Shown here: piece by piece, positions 45,988-57,910 of the stretch
Numbering within the stretch: position 1 is the stretch's first letter
How the letters are laid out: each line of letters begins with the position of its first letter
DNA from: Haemaphysalis longicornis
Taxonomy: Eukaryota > Arthropoda > Arachnida > Ixodida > Ixodidae
Assembly (NCBI GenBank): GCA_013339765.2
Contig: CM023449.1
Coordinates: 199,727,422-199,791,421, forward strand
Reading direction: 5' to 3'
Length of the DNA: 64,000 nucleotides
Position numbers and translations under genes: made by a program
Notes under the pieces: generated by a model
What the model was told of the DNA's origin: nothing
Database searches by the model: none
What the model saw: only the letters and a program-made list of their open reading frames with translations

Positions 45988-46833
45988 ATGCCAGCCTTTT
46001 CTGCGGCTTGGCCACAGTACCTCTACCATGATGTGACGGACAACAAGCCTCTGGCAAGGCTACATGTCCGAAACTCTGGCCTTCATCAACCTCCGGATGC
46101 AGCCCTCCTTCATGTCCATCACTGGGTGCCTGCGACGCGGCCACGAGTCATGCAGGCTTTCGTGGACGCCGCGGCACACGACTGCCTCGTAACCACAGCC
46201 TTGGCTTGTCCCTCTTACCCAACCTTAAACCAGTGCTGCGCCTCCAAGATCCCTCCGCCCTCTACCAAGCCTGCTTGCAGAACTACTGCAGTTCGGGATG
46301 GTCTCCAAGCGCTTGCATCGACAGTAACTACCGGCGTGAAACTGGAAATTTACACGGACTCAACGACAGCGATAAGTGATCTACGTCGCGTTGCACGTAT
46401 CACCAGCATGTCGGCAAGTATTCACGCCATCTTGGACACATACCCACGCCCTGTGCGTGTTTTGTGGGTTCGCCGGGACATGCTTCCTGCCCATATAGCG
46501 GCGGATCGCGCCTGTCGCCGTATAGACCTTCCACGGCTACTACGACTTCTTCCGGTGTCCACCCTAGAAGAAGTGCTGGTGGAACAGAAGAAACTCCGCC
46601 GCGCCGCGCGTGCTTTACTTTCACCGCGTGGAACTGACCTCCCCAGTGGGCTCGCTCGCTGGGAGGAGGTCCTGCTGCGGAGGCTTCGAGTTGGGGTGGC
46701 CTTATCCCAAGCAGTAATCTACTCTTGGCCTGCCCGCTATGACGCACCGTTTGCGGACACCTGTCCCTTTTGTACGGTCCGTGCTTCCGAAGCCGCCACA
46801 AGCCACCTCCCATGGACCTGCCCTGCCCTCTAA
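45988..46833 (+). pseudogene. I-clade LINE RNase H domain and zinc tail
   Basis: A 281-codon open stretch, the longest in the window. RNase H blocks: QAFVDAAAHD (46160 region, first Asp), YTDSTTAISDL (46351-46378), VLWVRRDMLPAHIAADRAC (46459-46513), where the usual HxGxxGN part is missing or altered. RRLRVGVALSQAVIYSW is followed by CPFCTVRASEAATSHLPWTC (46762-46820), the C-terminal zinc cluster, and a stop at 46831. Acts on RNA:DNA hybrids in intact relatives. Confidence 0.85.
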
Positions 46834-46990
46834 ACCTCTCGCCTGCAACACCTCCGGGGCACAGTGCTCCATCCTGGGAGACCGCCTTATCTACAGCGGT
46901 AGATCTGAGGCCCTCAGTACAGGTCTCTGCTGACGTTACTGCGTGAAGCAAATGTGATGTTGTATATATAACTGTTATGCCGCAAGGCAA

Positions 46991-49894
46991 ACTCTCGCAA
47001 AAAAATAACATAATCCACCATCTTGGCCGAAAGTTTTGTTTAATGACAAAGTCGTCCCTTCAACGCCTCCCCCATCCCCCATGCGCGCAGGGAACTGCAC
47101 GCGGGAAACGCTGGGTAATAGCGCCCAATCGCCGCGCCATCTACATTGCTCCGGGAGCGAAAAGCGCCTTCCTCTTCCTCACCTGCGCTCGGAGCTTCTC
47201 TCCACGAAAGAATCGTTGGCTGGTAGAGGTAGAAAGCATTGCTTCAAAATGATCTCTATCTCTACGAAAGAGAGGGAGAGAGATTTTTATAAAGGCGCCA
47301 CTAAAGGTATTCCGGGATGTTGTGCAATTTTTACGAATCGAATCTTGTTTGTTTCCTGTTGTTCCTGTGCGAGTACACCACATTTAATCCAGATTTCAAA
47401 CGTGAATAGCTTAACAGGGTTTAAGATTTATATATGTAATAAAACGCGGACACTTACCGTCATCTGCATCGGCGTCAACAGGAACTGTGCCATAAGTGTC
47501 GTCGCCTCACCGGCGGGAGCTGCGCAGCGGAAGAGCGCGGTAACGCACGGGCGCCATTGCGTGGCTATCGCATTCTTACGCGTAGGCAGTTTGAAGCACC
47601 TTTGACAACGTTTCAGTTAGTGTCATTAAATAAGGCATATGTCATTAGATAACGTTACAGAGTGACGGCCCTCTTTTCTACCATTGTTTCGTGTGACCGG
47701 CATGATCAGGGGTCAGTTGGCATCACGTGACATTTGTTTGCACTGGGATTGTTCATGGGCGCCGCTCTTTTGTTGTTTATGTGTTTTATTCGGTCCATTT
47801 TACTAAGCTTAGCTTGTCCTCCCGGGTCTGTGGCTGCGCGCGACGGACGTCGTTCCTAATTCGAATCAAAGATAAGGCGTGTAGCAGCATTTCAGCAGCA
47901 GAAGTGTGTCTGAAGGTGTGGTTTTGCCACATCTTCGGCAATGTTAACAAACGAGTCGGTCGAACTTAGCGGCGAGGCAGTTGATGCGGCAATCTCGCAA
48001 CATTGATTAAACATCAAAATGGCCGCCATTTCGGTCTTGCGTGTCTGAATGGCGGTACTCTTATACCTTATCTAGTTACAAAATTTTTAGGTACATGGAC
48101 AGAAGATGCGCTGGCGTCGCGATAAATGATTACCAAGGAATTTTCAACTGAGCATAAAATCTAAACTACAGGGTCGTTGTCAAGCAGCTGCAATAAAAAG
48201 TAGTTTGCGTTTCGAAAGCAACAAATCAGTGAACACTGGCGTAACACCAGCAGGTTTCCAGGAAGAAGCATAAGAACCGCTCGTAGAATGCGCAGATGGT
48301 CATTTGCGTAATTATTTGACATGTGACACAAAACCTGTTCGGAGAACCCGTGGGCGCTTGAGTGACCGCCTTTGCGATAATGATTACGAGATGCATAAGA
48401 TTGTCGAATTGCACTGAGGCATTCCGTGCCGCGGTTGCGGCCCCATTTCCAGTGATGCCAACCGAAAAGCAAGGGAGAGCTTTCGGCCAGGGGTAATATC
48501 TAGTCTGGCGGACGGCTGCGTGGGAGCACCTTTGCTAGAACTATCAAAGATGAAATGAATTTTTTTTGTGGGGGGGGGAAGCGGGGTACCTCCCCTTGAA
48601 GTCAAAGTATTGTATGCCCTATTTTGAGAGCCCATATATGCTTTAAAGCTAACGTTCTGTCTCTGTTTAAGAGGTCGGCCCTGTTCAAATAACCTCCTTT
48701 TGATGTTAGCGCTTGTTTATCTTTCGTTTGAGTATTTTTATCGAGTTCTGTGTAGCAGAAATACGGCTGCGGATCGTTGTTTACTCGCGGGGATTTGTTT
48801 TCGTAGCACGGAACTGATAGGGTGCTGTCGTTGTCTGTAAAATTAAAACATGCTTGAATTCAAGCAAAGGTATTTTTGCTCGCCAAGGCTTTTTGCAGTC
48901 ACGATGGTACGTTAAAGTGTGCGAACTGGAATAATCAACGCTCTATTGCTGCATTTATTACTGCGCTTGCGGTTAACTCGTAACAAGCACTTGCAACAGA
49001 TTATTATTTTTCAGAGTATTTTATATAATGTCGTCCGGGATAGTTCTCCGTCTATATACCCCCACTGCAGGGGTGATTATTTTGAAGTAGAAAGTATAAA
49101 CACGAAAGTTGTAGCTAACGCATGGTCCTTACTTTCGGCATTTATATTGATGCTGAAGGAGGAAAAGTTTGTTGTTATCATAACTTCAGTGCAGCCCCAC
49201 TATTCTATCTCCCTGTTAAGGATAGTTACGTTACTCTCGCTGTTAAGGATAATTACATTAATTCAGAGCGGCATATTAGTGTGCAGCAGCACTTTCGCAT
49301 CCGCTACTATGGTTTGGCGGCGCCGATTTCCTCGTAACCGAGCGAGTGAACGAGGCACCGAAGGCAAAAGAAAACGGAGGAGGAGTGAGCGGCGAAAGTA
49401 TGAGGGAAGGGCGCTTCTTGGCATGAAGAAAGGCTAAAAAGTATACAGAGGAGGCAGTGAGGCATGCTGGGCCATGTTGGCGGGCTGGGTGATGGCGCCA
49501 TAGCAGCGCCTGCCTGACGCGTTCACTTCCTCGGACGCAGTTTGTGCTGCCGACGCATAGGCTTACCATCGCTGCCGTCGAGAGAACCCACGAGTTATGC
49601 GCAAGACGCATGCACGACGAGAGCACGCGATTGCAATGCGGCTGATCGTGACGACAGTCCTGCAGGACCGGTTTTGTCGTCGTACGATCGCCGGAGGAGG
49701 CTCACGACGTTTGACTGGCGACCCAGATGCTATCGTACGATAGTTGTGACCGTCTGCGGGCGCAGCCAAACAGAGCACGGAGGTGTCGTCATAACGACGT
49801 CACTGAGAAATTTTCGATGCCCCTAGGACGCGCTAGTGCCTGTTCCGAGTATTTTGAGCGGAGCAGCGCCGGGCAGCGCGAGACGCGCTCGCGC
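46991..49894. other. No recognisable gene; GC-rich patches
   Basis: About 2.9 kb. Open frames of 189 codons (47036-47605 plus) and 172 codons (48919-49437 plus) show no domain I recognise and have low-complexity tails. A C/G-rich CpG-bearing region lies at 49500-49890, possibly a CpG island or part of the next LINE's flank. I assign nothing. Confidence 0.35.
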
Positions 49895-50470
49895 GTTCTC
49901 CGCTGACGCGCTTATTATTGTTGGCGATTTTAATGCTCCACACTTAGCGTGGGGTTACACTCGTACCACGCGCAAGGGCCGTCTACTTTGGGAAGTTTCA
50001 CACAACCTCCGCCTCACCTTAGAAACAGACCCCCAAACCCCTACCCGCGTAGGCAACAGTGTTCAACGGGACACCACCCCCGACCTAACCTTCTCGTATC
50101 GAGCGCCAAAAGTGTCCTGGCAAACCCTTCCAGACACCCTGGGTAGTGATCATTACATCATTCAGACCACACTCCATCTTGCCCATCATTTTACCCACAC
50201 CCCACCGCCCCAACACATCACTGATTGGGACGCGTTCCGTACTGACTGTGCTACGCTCCCTGCCCTCATTCACTTCGATGAAGGCGCGCTCGAGCAATGG
50301 ATTCGTGATATCATGGAAATAAAACACTGTCACGACAAGCCAGTTGACCCAGAGCTTCCCAGCCCCTATGCGGATTCCCACCTCCTCCATCTGTTTGAAG
50401 CCTACCGGAGTATCGAAAAGCGCTGGCGCTCCCGCAAACGCCAAGGGCGCTCAAAAGCAAACTTGCTCCG
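49895..50470 (+). pseudogene. I-clade LINE endonuclease, C-terminal half
   Basis: ALIIVGDFNAPHLAWGYTRT (GDFNAPH at 49923-49943), TTPDLTFSYRAP and LGSDHYIIQTTLHLAHHFTH (SDH at about 50144-50156) are the last catalytic motifs of LINE AP-endonucleases. DWDAFRTDCATL and AYRSIEKRWRSRKRQGRSKA form the linker. The N-terminal endonuclease motifs are absent, marking the 5' truncation. Open for about 200 codons, so relatively well preserved. Confidence 0.85.
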
Positions 50471-50482
50471 CTACAAGTCTCC

Positions 50483-51018
50483 ATGCATGCTCATGCCGCC
50501 ACACTCGCTCGGACTCACTGGTATCAGATCTGCGACGACATGCGCGGAGGCCTTTCCATGAAAAAGACCTGGGCCCTCCTCCGCCACCTCCTTGACCCTA
50601 CTTCGTCCAAAACCATCACAAGTACTCGCCTGCACTCGCTCATAAACAATTACCCAGGCACGTCCGCTGAGCTTCTAGACAAGCTTCGATCCATGTACAT
50701 TCCTACTTCCTCATCGCAGAACCCTTCCCTTCCCCATTACTCCGGACCTCCGAATGTTTCCCTCGATCAGGACATCACTGTCGCTGAGGTCAGGCACGCT
50801 ATATCCCAACTACGTCGACAAACCGCTCCAGGCTCCGACAAGGTCACCAATAAGATCTTGCGACAACTTACCGACCATACGATAGATTCCCTCACAGCCC
50901 TTTTCAATCACCACTGGTCTCGAGGCACGCTCCCATCAACGTGGCGGCATGCTGACATCTCATTAATTCCTAAAGCACACAAAGCTATTACATTGGAGCA
51001 CCTCCGTCCAATATCCTT
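50483..51018 (+). pseudogene. I-clade LINE RT, N-terminal part
   Basis: Reads HWYQICDDMRGGLSMKKTWA, LLRHLLDPTSSKT, VSLDQDITVAEVRHAISQLR, TAPGSDKVTNKILRQL, WSRGTLPSTWRHADISLIPK and LEHLRPISL, then is cut at about 51018 by the nested tail. The reading continues at TSCLGKLLEH after 51266. Confidence 0.85.
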
Positions 51019-51265
51019 ATGAGCAAGCGCTATCTTTTCTTTTCTTCGCCGCTTTATCTCTGTTGCCTCTATTGTATTGAATAATTTCTGTGCTACTGCA
51101 AGCTCTGTACTTCGAGTCAATCGTCGATATACTTCTTCGTTAACTATTGTAAAAAAAATCTGTTCGACATGTGTTCTTTGACTATGCCCGCTCCTGTAAA
51201 ATCCCAGAAGGGATTGACAGTATCAATAAATAAATAAATAAATAAAATAAATAAATAAATAAATC
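51019..51265 (+). mobile_element. L2/CR1-like LINE 3' UTR fragment with (AATA)n tail
   Basis: A 247-bp insert in the RT of the I-clade LINE. It has no coding remnant. Near its end AATCCCAGAAGGGATT forms a 6-bp stem with a 4-nt loop, followed by GACAGTATC and (AATA)n (51223-51263). Stem-loop plus CAGTAT plus tail parallels the other two L2/CR1-like 3' ends here. A clear target duplication is not visible. Confidence 0.72.
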
Positions 51266-52085
51266 ACCACCTCTTGTCTTGGAAAACTGCTCGAGCATAT
51301 CATCAACACGCGGATCACCACCTACCTCGAAATCCATGACCTGCTCCCACACACTCTCACTGGTTTTCGCCAAGGGCTGTCCGTACAGGATACGCACCTC
51401 CGGCTCTATCATGACATTATAGCTAACCCTTCAAGGCGGACACCTCGGCCATTCTGGCACTTGATCTCCACAAAGCATTCGACAACGTCTCTCACGTTGC
51501 CATTCTTAACTCTATAAACTCGCTTGGACTTGGTGCGCGTACCTACTCTTACATCTCCTCCTTTCTTCGGGACCGCACGGCCACTCTACGATTCGGACCC
51601 CTCCAAACCTCGAACTTCCCATTACCCGCAATAGGCACACCTCACGGTTCGGTCATATCTCCTCTTCTATTCAATCTGGCGGTGATCCCCATGGCCACTG
51701 CCTTGTCCTCCATCACAAATCTCCACACCTCTATCTATGCAGACGATATTACGTTATGGGTTAAATCAGTAGCGATGCTCTAATCGAACACACACTCCAG
51801 CAAGGCGCAGACATTGTCCAAGCAACTGCGTCTCAGTTAGGCCTCCAGTGCTCCTCGCACAAATCCGAGCTACTTCTTTTGCAACCCCCTTGCAAGCAAC
51901 CCCCCACGGAACCCCCCATCACAGTTTACGCCGACAACCATATCGTCCCTCATGTCTCCTCGCTCCGCGTGCTAGGTCTCACCATTCAGGCCAACCGGGG
52001 CAACGCGACCACCTTAACTAAACTCCGATCGCACGTACTTCAAACACTCAACCCTCCTAAGAAGAATCACCACACGGCGTCACGG
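51266..52085 (+). pseudogene. I-clade LINE RT, palm and thumb
   Basis: TSCLGKLLEHIINTRITTYL, TGFRQGLSVQDTHL, after a shift AILALDLHKAFDNVSHVAIL (51455-51483, catalytic Asp), SFLRDRTATL, GTPHGSVISPLLFNLAVIPM (51633-51690, with GTPHG for the usual GTPQG) and SIYADDITLW (YADD at 51735-51746, intact). Then SQLGLQCSSHKSELL and VSSLRVLGLTIQ. Frame breaks near 51430 and 51780 inactivate it. Confidence 0.88.
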
Positions 52086-52435
52086 CATTTCCGAACCTGA
52101 ACGCTTGCAACTTCTTCATTCCTTCGTACTCTCTCGCTTTACGTTTTACCTCCGTACTGCAAACTCAATGCCTCTGACAAAACAAAACTAGATAGCCTAC
52201 TACGACTCATATACCGAGTTGCTCTTCTAATACCTCCCAGCGCCCCCACCAGCCGTCTATTAGCCTGGGCATTCACAACACCGTCGATGAAATCATCGAA
52301 GCCCACCGCACAGCCCAGATAGCCAGACTATCGCGCACGCATCCCGGCCGCGCCCTTCTCGCAGCGGCCCACCTGACCTCCCTTTCCCCTCACCTATGGC
52401 CTCCCTTATTCCCACTACGTTACGCCAACTCTTGC

Positions 52436-53318
52436 ATGTACGCCCACTGCCTCGCAATATGCACCCCCACCACCACGCCGACCGCCGACTGGCCAGGGCT
52501 AGACATCTGCAGCGCACATTCCCTCCCCTCCCAGCATCATTTATACGTCGACGCAGCTAGCTACCACGATAAGCCGGCTTTCGCCACAACCGTCATTTCA
52601 TCGCTCGACAGCCCTCCCTTGGACGCACTCACGATACATACAACATCAGCTACCGCTGCGGAGGAGGCGGCTATCTCCCTCGCCCTAGTACAGTCTCCCA
52701 CACCCAGAGTTGTCCTTTCGGATTCTCAGTCGGCAATTCGCAACTTCTCTGCAGGGCTAATCTCCCCACTCGCCCTCAAAATCCTCTCCCGCAGAACACC
52801 ATCCCACCCGTGGCTCTGCTGTGGACCCCGGCCCACACGGAACAGACGCCAATGAAGCGGCCCACCGTACAGCTCGAGCTCTTGTCACCCGAGCAGGCCC
52901 TTCTATTGGCTCTACCCACGGCACCCCCAGCTTCCGGGACGCTCTAGTCTCGTACCGGGACATTACCCAGCACTTCCGCCTCCTCCGCAGGATATATCCT
53001 CCCCCACACCCTTCCCTCACCCACGAAGCCGCTCGCCACTGGCGGCTACTACAAACCCACACAACCCCCTGCCGAACTCTCCTACACCGCATCAACCCCA
53101 ATCTCTACCCTTCGCCTCTTTGCCCTCAATGTCTCCAGCCGGATACCCGCTACCATTCCCTTTGCGAGTGTCCCCACGACCCATTTCCCCCTTTTCCTTC
53201 CCCCTTACACTGGGAGCAGGCCCTGGAGAGCTCCGACCCGGAAGTGCAGTTGGCACTAACCAACCGGGCCGCCCAGGTCGCGGAGAACATCGCATCCTCC
53301 GCCACCCTTCTCCCCTAG
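52436..53318 (+). pseudogene. I-clade LINE RNase H and zinc tail
   Basis: HLYVDAASYHDKPAFATTVI (first Asp, 52543-52557), EEAAISLALVQ, RVVLSDSQSAIRNF (52713 on) and WTPAHTG/TDANEAAHRTA (52819-52864) with a one-base frameshift inside the last motif. A second frame runs to 53318 and contains CPQCLQPDTRYHSLCEC (C-x2-C-x7-H-x4-C, about 53120-53170). All four RNase H catalytic blocks are recognisable. Only frame breaks appear inactivating. Confidence 0.87.
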
Positions 53319-53330
53319 ACCCAGTTTGCA

Positions 53331-53336
53331 AATAAA
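53331..53336 (+). terminator. Polyadenylation signal of the I-clade LINE
   Basis: AATAAA lies 13 bp after the ORF2 stop and is followed by a CTCCTC-type terminal repeat. The element seems to end near 53366. Confidence 0.55.
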
Positions 53337-53366
53337 GTGTTTCTCCTCCTCCACCTCCTCCTACTG

Positions 53367-56300
53367 AGAAGAAACAGGGGGCTCCCGCAACAAGTCCCTA
53401 GAGGGCATTTTTGTGCTGACTGGTATATATTTATTTCGAAGTGGTTTGTCATGGTGGGCTAGATGGCTCATGTCTGCGGGATATTGGCGGTGAGAAAAAG
53501 CTCCAGCGAAGGCCTATGTGTAGCAGAGCAGATAGAGACAAAGCGGCACGCGTCATGCATGAGCAGCGACAATACCGACACCTGGTAGAGCCATGTTGCC
53601 AGCGGTACCCACAGCCTGAACGAGCGGAATCGTGGGTGCTTAGCGAACACTAACCGCTTTTCTGCACTTATAAAATGCAGTGTTTACCGTAACAGCAATA
53701 TTGAGTTTTACATAAAGTTTATAAATGTTTTCTTTTCTTGCTCGCATTTTCCTTGCACATATCTAAATCAGTCGGAGTGCGCCAAAACGGGGAGGCAACC
53801 ATGGAGTGAAACGTTGGGCGGAGCGACGCCGACGACGTAATGCATGCACGCATCGGGATCATGTGTGTCCAATTCACGCATGCGTCTAGTCGTGCCAGCC
53901 ATATTTCCAAACAGTCGTGCATCGCATCGGACGGCTCTGTTGTGCATGTGTCTCGCGCTTGAGTGCTGCCTCAGCGCACTGCAGCACCCAGGAGTGAGTT
54001 CTACACAACTATTTACTGTAACCTATGGATGTGCTTCGCGTCCTCCTCGTCGCGTTGCTCATCCGAACCACGTGACATTTGCGCGGGAGCTTCCAACACG
54101 ATTTGGAACAAGCTCGGCGGCGGCGATGCGCTGTGAGATACCGGCAGAGTTGCGCACGCTGTCCGGTGTCTCAAATAACTCACTGGGACATTCGTTTTCC
54201 AATACCTCGGGCTAAAACGTTTCATCTCCATGGTTAAAAACGCGTACTAAATGAACACACCGTGACACTCGTTTTTCGTTCGCGCTTGCTGGCTTGTTTC
54301 TATTTCGTTCCGTAATGGCTTTAACTTTAGAATTTCCATTTCTTCGTTTTGAATTTCACATCTCCCCCTTCTTCGTAATTACGATGACGTGAATATCAGC
54401 GCGCGCCGTGTGGCCAAACAGAGACTTGAACGCTTGGAATACACTTATACGCGGCGGGCTTCGCCCATCCCAGGTTTCACTTTAGTGGAGAGGGCCAGGT
54501 TTCTTGCGGGATCTCCCGGCGTGGTGTGGTAAGCGCAAAACTCCCGCCTCATTCCTTCCGCCATCTTTCCAGCCGTGAGAGGAGTGAAGGATTTATAAGC
54601 AGAAATATGAAAAAAAACGTCGCAAACGAAATGGAGAAAATCAGAAAGACCCATCCCAAAACAATACCAGGGCGCAGAATATCGCTGCAGCAGACGCCCG
54701 CAACCAGAGGCTCTTGCAAATCTCACCGAGAAGCAAGGCATCGTAGAAGTCACGCTCGCACGGTGCGAGGAGGTAAACGAAAACGATGTAGAATAGAGAA
54801 TGAATTGAGAAATGCGATGTTTGAGTTGCAATAACTCCACTAATACTCATCGCTTTAACAAAATGCTTCAGGAAGGTGATCACTGGAACATTGATTTATC
54901 TGAACCCGCGCGCAGCTATGCATCGGCAAAATGTCTTTCAGGGCTCCTTTGCGGTTGCCGAGAAATATTTTTTGGTGGTTAAGAAATGTCAAAATGGTAA
55001 GCCTGCTTCACCTTAAATACTCCAGGTATTTTAAACAACTACTTCACCTTAAATACTCAATGTTAAAGGGTTCTCTATATTTCCACTGTCACCTAACGTA
55101 GACGTCAGCTAAGACACTTGTTGTGCGGTGGCGATAACAGACACGTTACCAGGCAATTTTCGTTTTAGTTCTCCCGGCCAAAATAGTACTTACGGGAGAC
55201 CGCCGAATATATTTTATTCGTAGATGTTAATGATTTGTTGTACAATTACCGACGCGTAAGGTTTCAAAATTGATTTTGTAAAGGTAGAACCTTCGGAGAA
55301 TATATCATACAGCCTGATGTAATGGCTTTGATTTTGCATGGGTTAGATACCGAGGGATGTATTATTGAGTAGCAGAGCAGCTGGCAATTTTGTTGACGCG
55401 TTACTCCGAATATCCGCATAAGGTCCCATAAGTACAAGGCTTTCCTTTGCACACTGCATAATATTGGCCAATGCACGTTCTGTTTTACTATTTGTTACTT
55501 CCGTCAAATTTTATTCCCCCTCCTAAGACACTAATAGCAATCATTGTTCTACTTCGTTATGAGTACAGATTGACCGGTGCAAACGAAATTATGAGCTATT
55601 CCACTCAGTGAATGCTCATTGTTGGCCGCACAAGAGGTCAATTGTTGCAACAAGCGGGGTCATTGAGCATTTTTGCATGTGATTAGGCCAGATGTATAGA
55701 TGTAGAAAGCGGTCGCTTTCTGTTCCGCCGCTACCCCACATACGCAGAACATGTGCACAATTAGCAAGCTTTGCACGCTCTTCTAGTATCACAAGGCTAC
55801 TCTACTCGCTTCTGTTAGCATGAAGACAGCGGTTGGCGGGGAACGCAGTCACACACGTTTGCTGAAAGCATGTGGCGTATTGCCGGAGTTTGGGCAGTAT
55901 TAGGCGAGAAAACGTATTCGCGGGCGATTTAAAACACCTTTTTCGAACTTTCAGAGAAAATGTTCACAGCAACCTAGCCTAACGCTTCATCATTGAGACA
56001 GCGGGTAATGGCCCAGTTAAGGGAAGGTACAGAATCGGGGTCTCACTTTATCGTTCGACCGAATAGTAAATATGGGTCGAATATAGCTGGGAAGGCTATG
56101 CCATTGCTGCTGCAACCTTCTATTTCAACTTTTGTAACAGCGTTGGGATATAATACCATCTAGGAAACTCAAGGGCCTACCCGAAAAAGCAAATAAAGTT
56201 TATTCGACGTGTGCGTCTCCTGGGAATATTAAGCCCATGCCACCTGTGATGGCTCTTGTCGCGTGCACCTCCAAAGGGGTAGCTTTCCATACACTATGAC

Positions 56301-57174
56301 CGGGGGCGCTTTATCGATCGACATCTGCCAGCGTGTTGCTTGCATTGCGTGGCATCGCCGGGTTTATTAGGCAAGAGCCCTCATGCACATGTTTCACGAA
56401 TAAACTGCCTAAACACGTTTGGTACTCCTCGAAATCAAACCAAGTTCTTCTCTGCGTCTGAAGTTCCCAAAAGTAACCTTTAGCTTACTGCCATCAGGGT
56501 ATGACAGCATCTTACGGCAGGCTTTGTATTAAAGTGTTGTGGGCTGTTTCGAGGCCTACTGCGTGAAAGAAAAATTCCTCATCTAATCTAAAAAAAAAAT
56601 TTCTGTGGCTCCTGCCATTTTCATGCCTGCTCACCCCGGACAGACATCTGCAAGGTTATTGATGAAGAATGGCACTGCCTTGCTTGTTTCTTCTGAAAGT
56701 TATATCCGCAACGAAATACTTACATCTGCCCACACTGCGGGTGCGGAAGGCCCAGATTGTACTAGTCGATTCAGTTTCGCGAAACCGTTAATCCGTTTGA
56801 TATTTGCGCAGTTTTCGAAGAAAGAAGGTATCTAATGTGTGTTTAGAAGCGCCATGGACACGACGGTCTGTTAAGGGAGTGCCTTATACCTGTGACACAC
56901 GGCAACGCTAAACCTCCTTTAAACTAAAACGCCTTTTCCACGTCAAAAGACATTTTGTGGAAAGGAGTGGCGCTTCTGACACACAGTAACCCCCGATCTC
57001 CGTTATGTAGTTCCCGTAACTGACACACCATTAAAGTGGCGCTAGCAGTTCTGTGAAAAAGCATGCACAATAACAAAAATTGAGTGAGGCTAATAGATCT
57101 TATTTATTATTTTAGAGAGGAACCGTTCGTTTTGTTTAGAAAAACAAAATAGGTAATTTCACATGTTTGTATTT
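53367..57174. other. No recognisable gene or element
   Basis: About 3.8 kb. Longest open frames are around 130 codons (54445-54840 minus, 53844-54215 plus) with no known domain. Nothing else seen. Confidence 0.4.
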
Positions 57175-57187
57175 AACAGCAACGTTG

Positions 57188-57412
57188 TTGATTGATTGAT
57201 TGTAGGGTTTAACGCGCCGACGCAAAGCAGGCGATGAGGCGCGCCGTAGTGGAGGGCTCCGGATTAATTTAGACCACCTGGGGATCCTTAACGTGCGTCG
57301 AAATCTCGTACACACGGGCGTTTTTGCTTTTCGCCTCCATCAGAAAAGCGGCCGCCGCGGCCGGGAATCGAACCGCGACCTCGTGCTCAGCAGCGCAACG
57401 CCTTAGCCACTG
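57188..57412 (-). mobile_element. Ruka-type SINE (minus) with target duplication
   Basis: On the minus strand: TCAGTGGCTAAGGCGTTGCG, GCTGAGCACGAGGTCGCGGT, B box GGTTCGATTCCCGGCC, AAACGCCCGTGTGTACGAGA, GTTAAGGATCCCCAGGTGG, CTCCACTACGGCGCGCC and GCGTCGGCGCGTTAAACCC, then the CAATCAATCAATC tail. Flanks AACAGCAACGTTG (57175-57187) and AACAGCAACGATG (57413-57425) match in 12 of 13 bases. The first few bases of the head are missing (slight 5' truncation). Confidence 0.93.
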
Positions 57413-57425
57413 AACAGCAACGATG

Positions 57426-57837
57426 TAGTGCACGACAAAATATTTCACTAGGACAAAGCTTTCCGCTCTTCCATCCTTGTGCTGCTTTAGCCTTAAGTTG
57501 TTTATACCGAATTTTGCGCCATTGTGTAGTGTGCGTTAACCCCTTTTCTTTCCGAACAGTTGTTTAAAAGCTTGCTTTGGTCCTATTAACGTTGACAAGT
57601 GTTGACTTGTGGGCTAGTTGGTATTTTGACATTATTCATGCAAAGCACGAAATAACAGGACAAAAAGAATATGTGCAGAGACAACTGTGTATCCGCGTCC
57701 CTTTTTTGCGACTTGTTCATGTGCGGAACATTATTTACGCGTTTCGGGTTGAGGTAGAACCCGCAGATTTAGGCAGTGCGGTGCGCACTGAACAGTGTGC
57801 CCAAATAAGGGACGACCTTGGTCTTTCGCGCATGCCT
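57426..57837. other. No recognisable gene; GGGCTAGTTGGT motif
   Basis: Contains the 12-mer GGGCTAGTTGGT at 57611-57622, also found at 24110 and 60800. Otherwise nothing. Confidence 0.4.
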
Positions 57838-57910
57838 ATTTATTTATGTATTTATTTATTTATTTATTATATTTATTTACTTATTTATTTATTTATTATT
57901 TATTTATTTT
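57838..57910. repeat. (TTTA)n microsatellite
   Basis: Mostly TTTA units with a few interruptions. On the minus strand it is (AAAT)n and could be the tail of a LINE reading in from 57911 onward, but I recognise no LINE coding there. Confidence 0.9.

Larger units (their letters stand above)
42020..46990 (+). mobile_element. Near-complete two-ORF I-clade LINE
   Basis: The plus strand reads a gag-like ORF1 with zinc knuckle (42249-43350), then ORF2 with apurinic-type endonuclease (43340-44060), reverse transcriptase (about 44580-45400), thumb/connector (to 45985) and RNase H plus CCHC-like tail (45988-46833). That is the full domain order of the I group. The 5' limit is uncertain (homology is clear from about 42250) and the 3' end lies near 46990. 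Multiple frameshifts and stops occur throughout. Codon composition is GC-richer than the flanks. Confidence 0.85.
49895..53366 (+). mobile_element. I-clade LINE, 5'-truncated, split by an L2/CR1-like tail
   Basis: Begins inside the endonuclease near 49895, then RT N-terminal part (to 51018), a foreign 3' LINE tail (51019-51265), RT palm (51266-52085), connector, RNase H (52543-52864) and zinc tail ending at 53318. The 3' UTR is only about 45 bp with AATAAA at 53331-53336 and a CTCCTC-type end. The domain order is that of the I group. It is C-rich compared with the flanks. It differs in sequence from the copy at 42-47 kb, so it is a second I-clade family. Confidence 0.87.

Noticed and set aside
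46400..47011. 203-codon minus-strand frame
   Set aside because: Antisense shadow of the RNase H/zinc tail of the I-clade LINE.
47036..47605. 189-codon plus-strand frame as a gene
   Set aside because: No recognisable domain, and overlapping frames of similar length suggest chance openness in GC-rich DNA.
48919..49437. 172-codon plus-strand frame as a gene
   Set aside because: No recognised domain, contains a short internal duplication (TGTTAAGGATA-type) and a low-complexity basic tail. No supporting signals.
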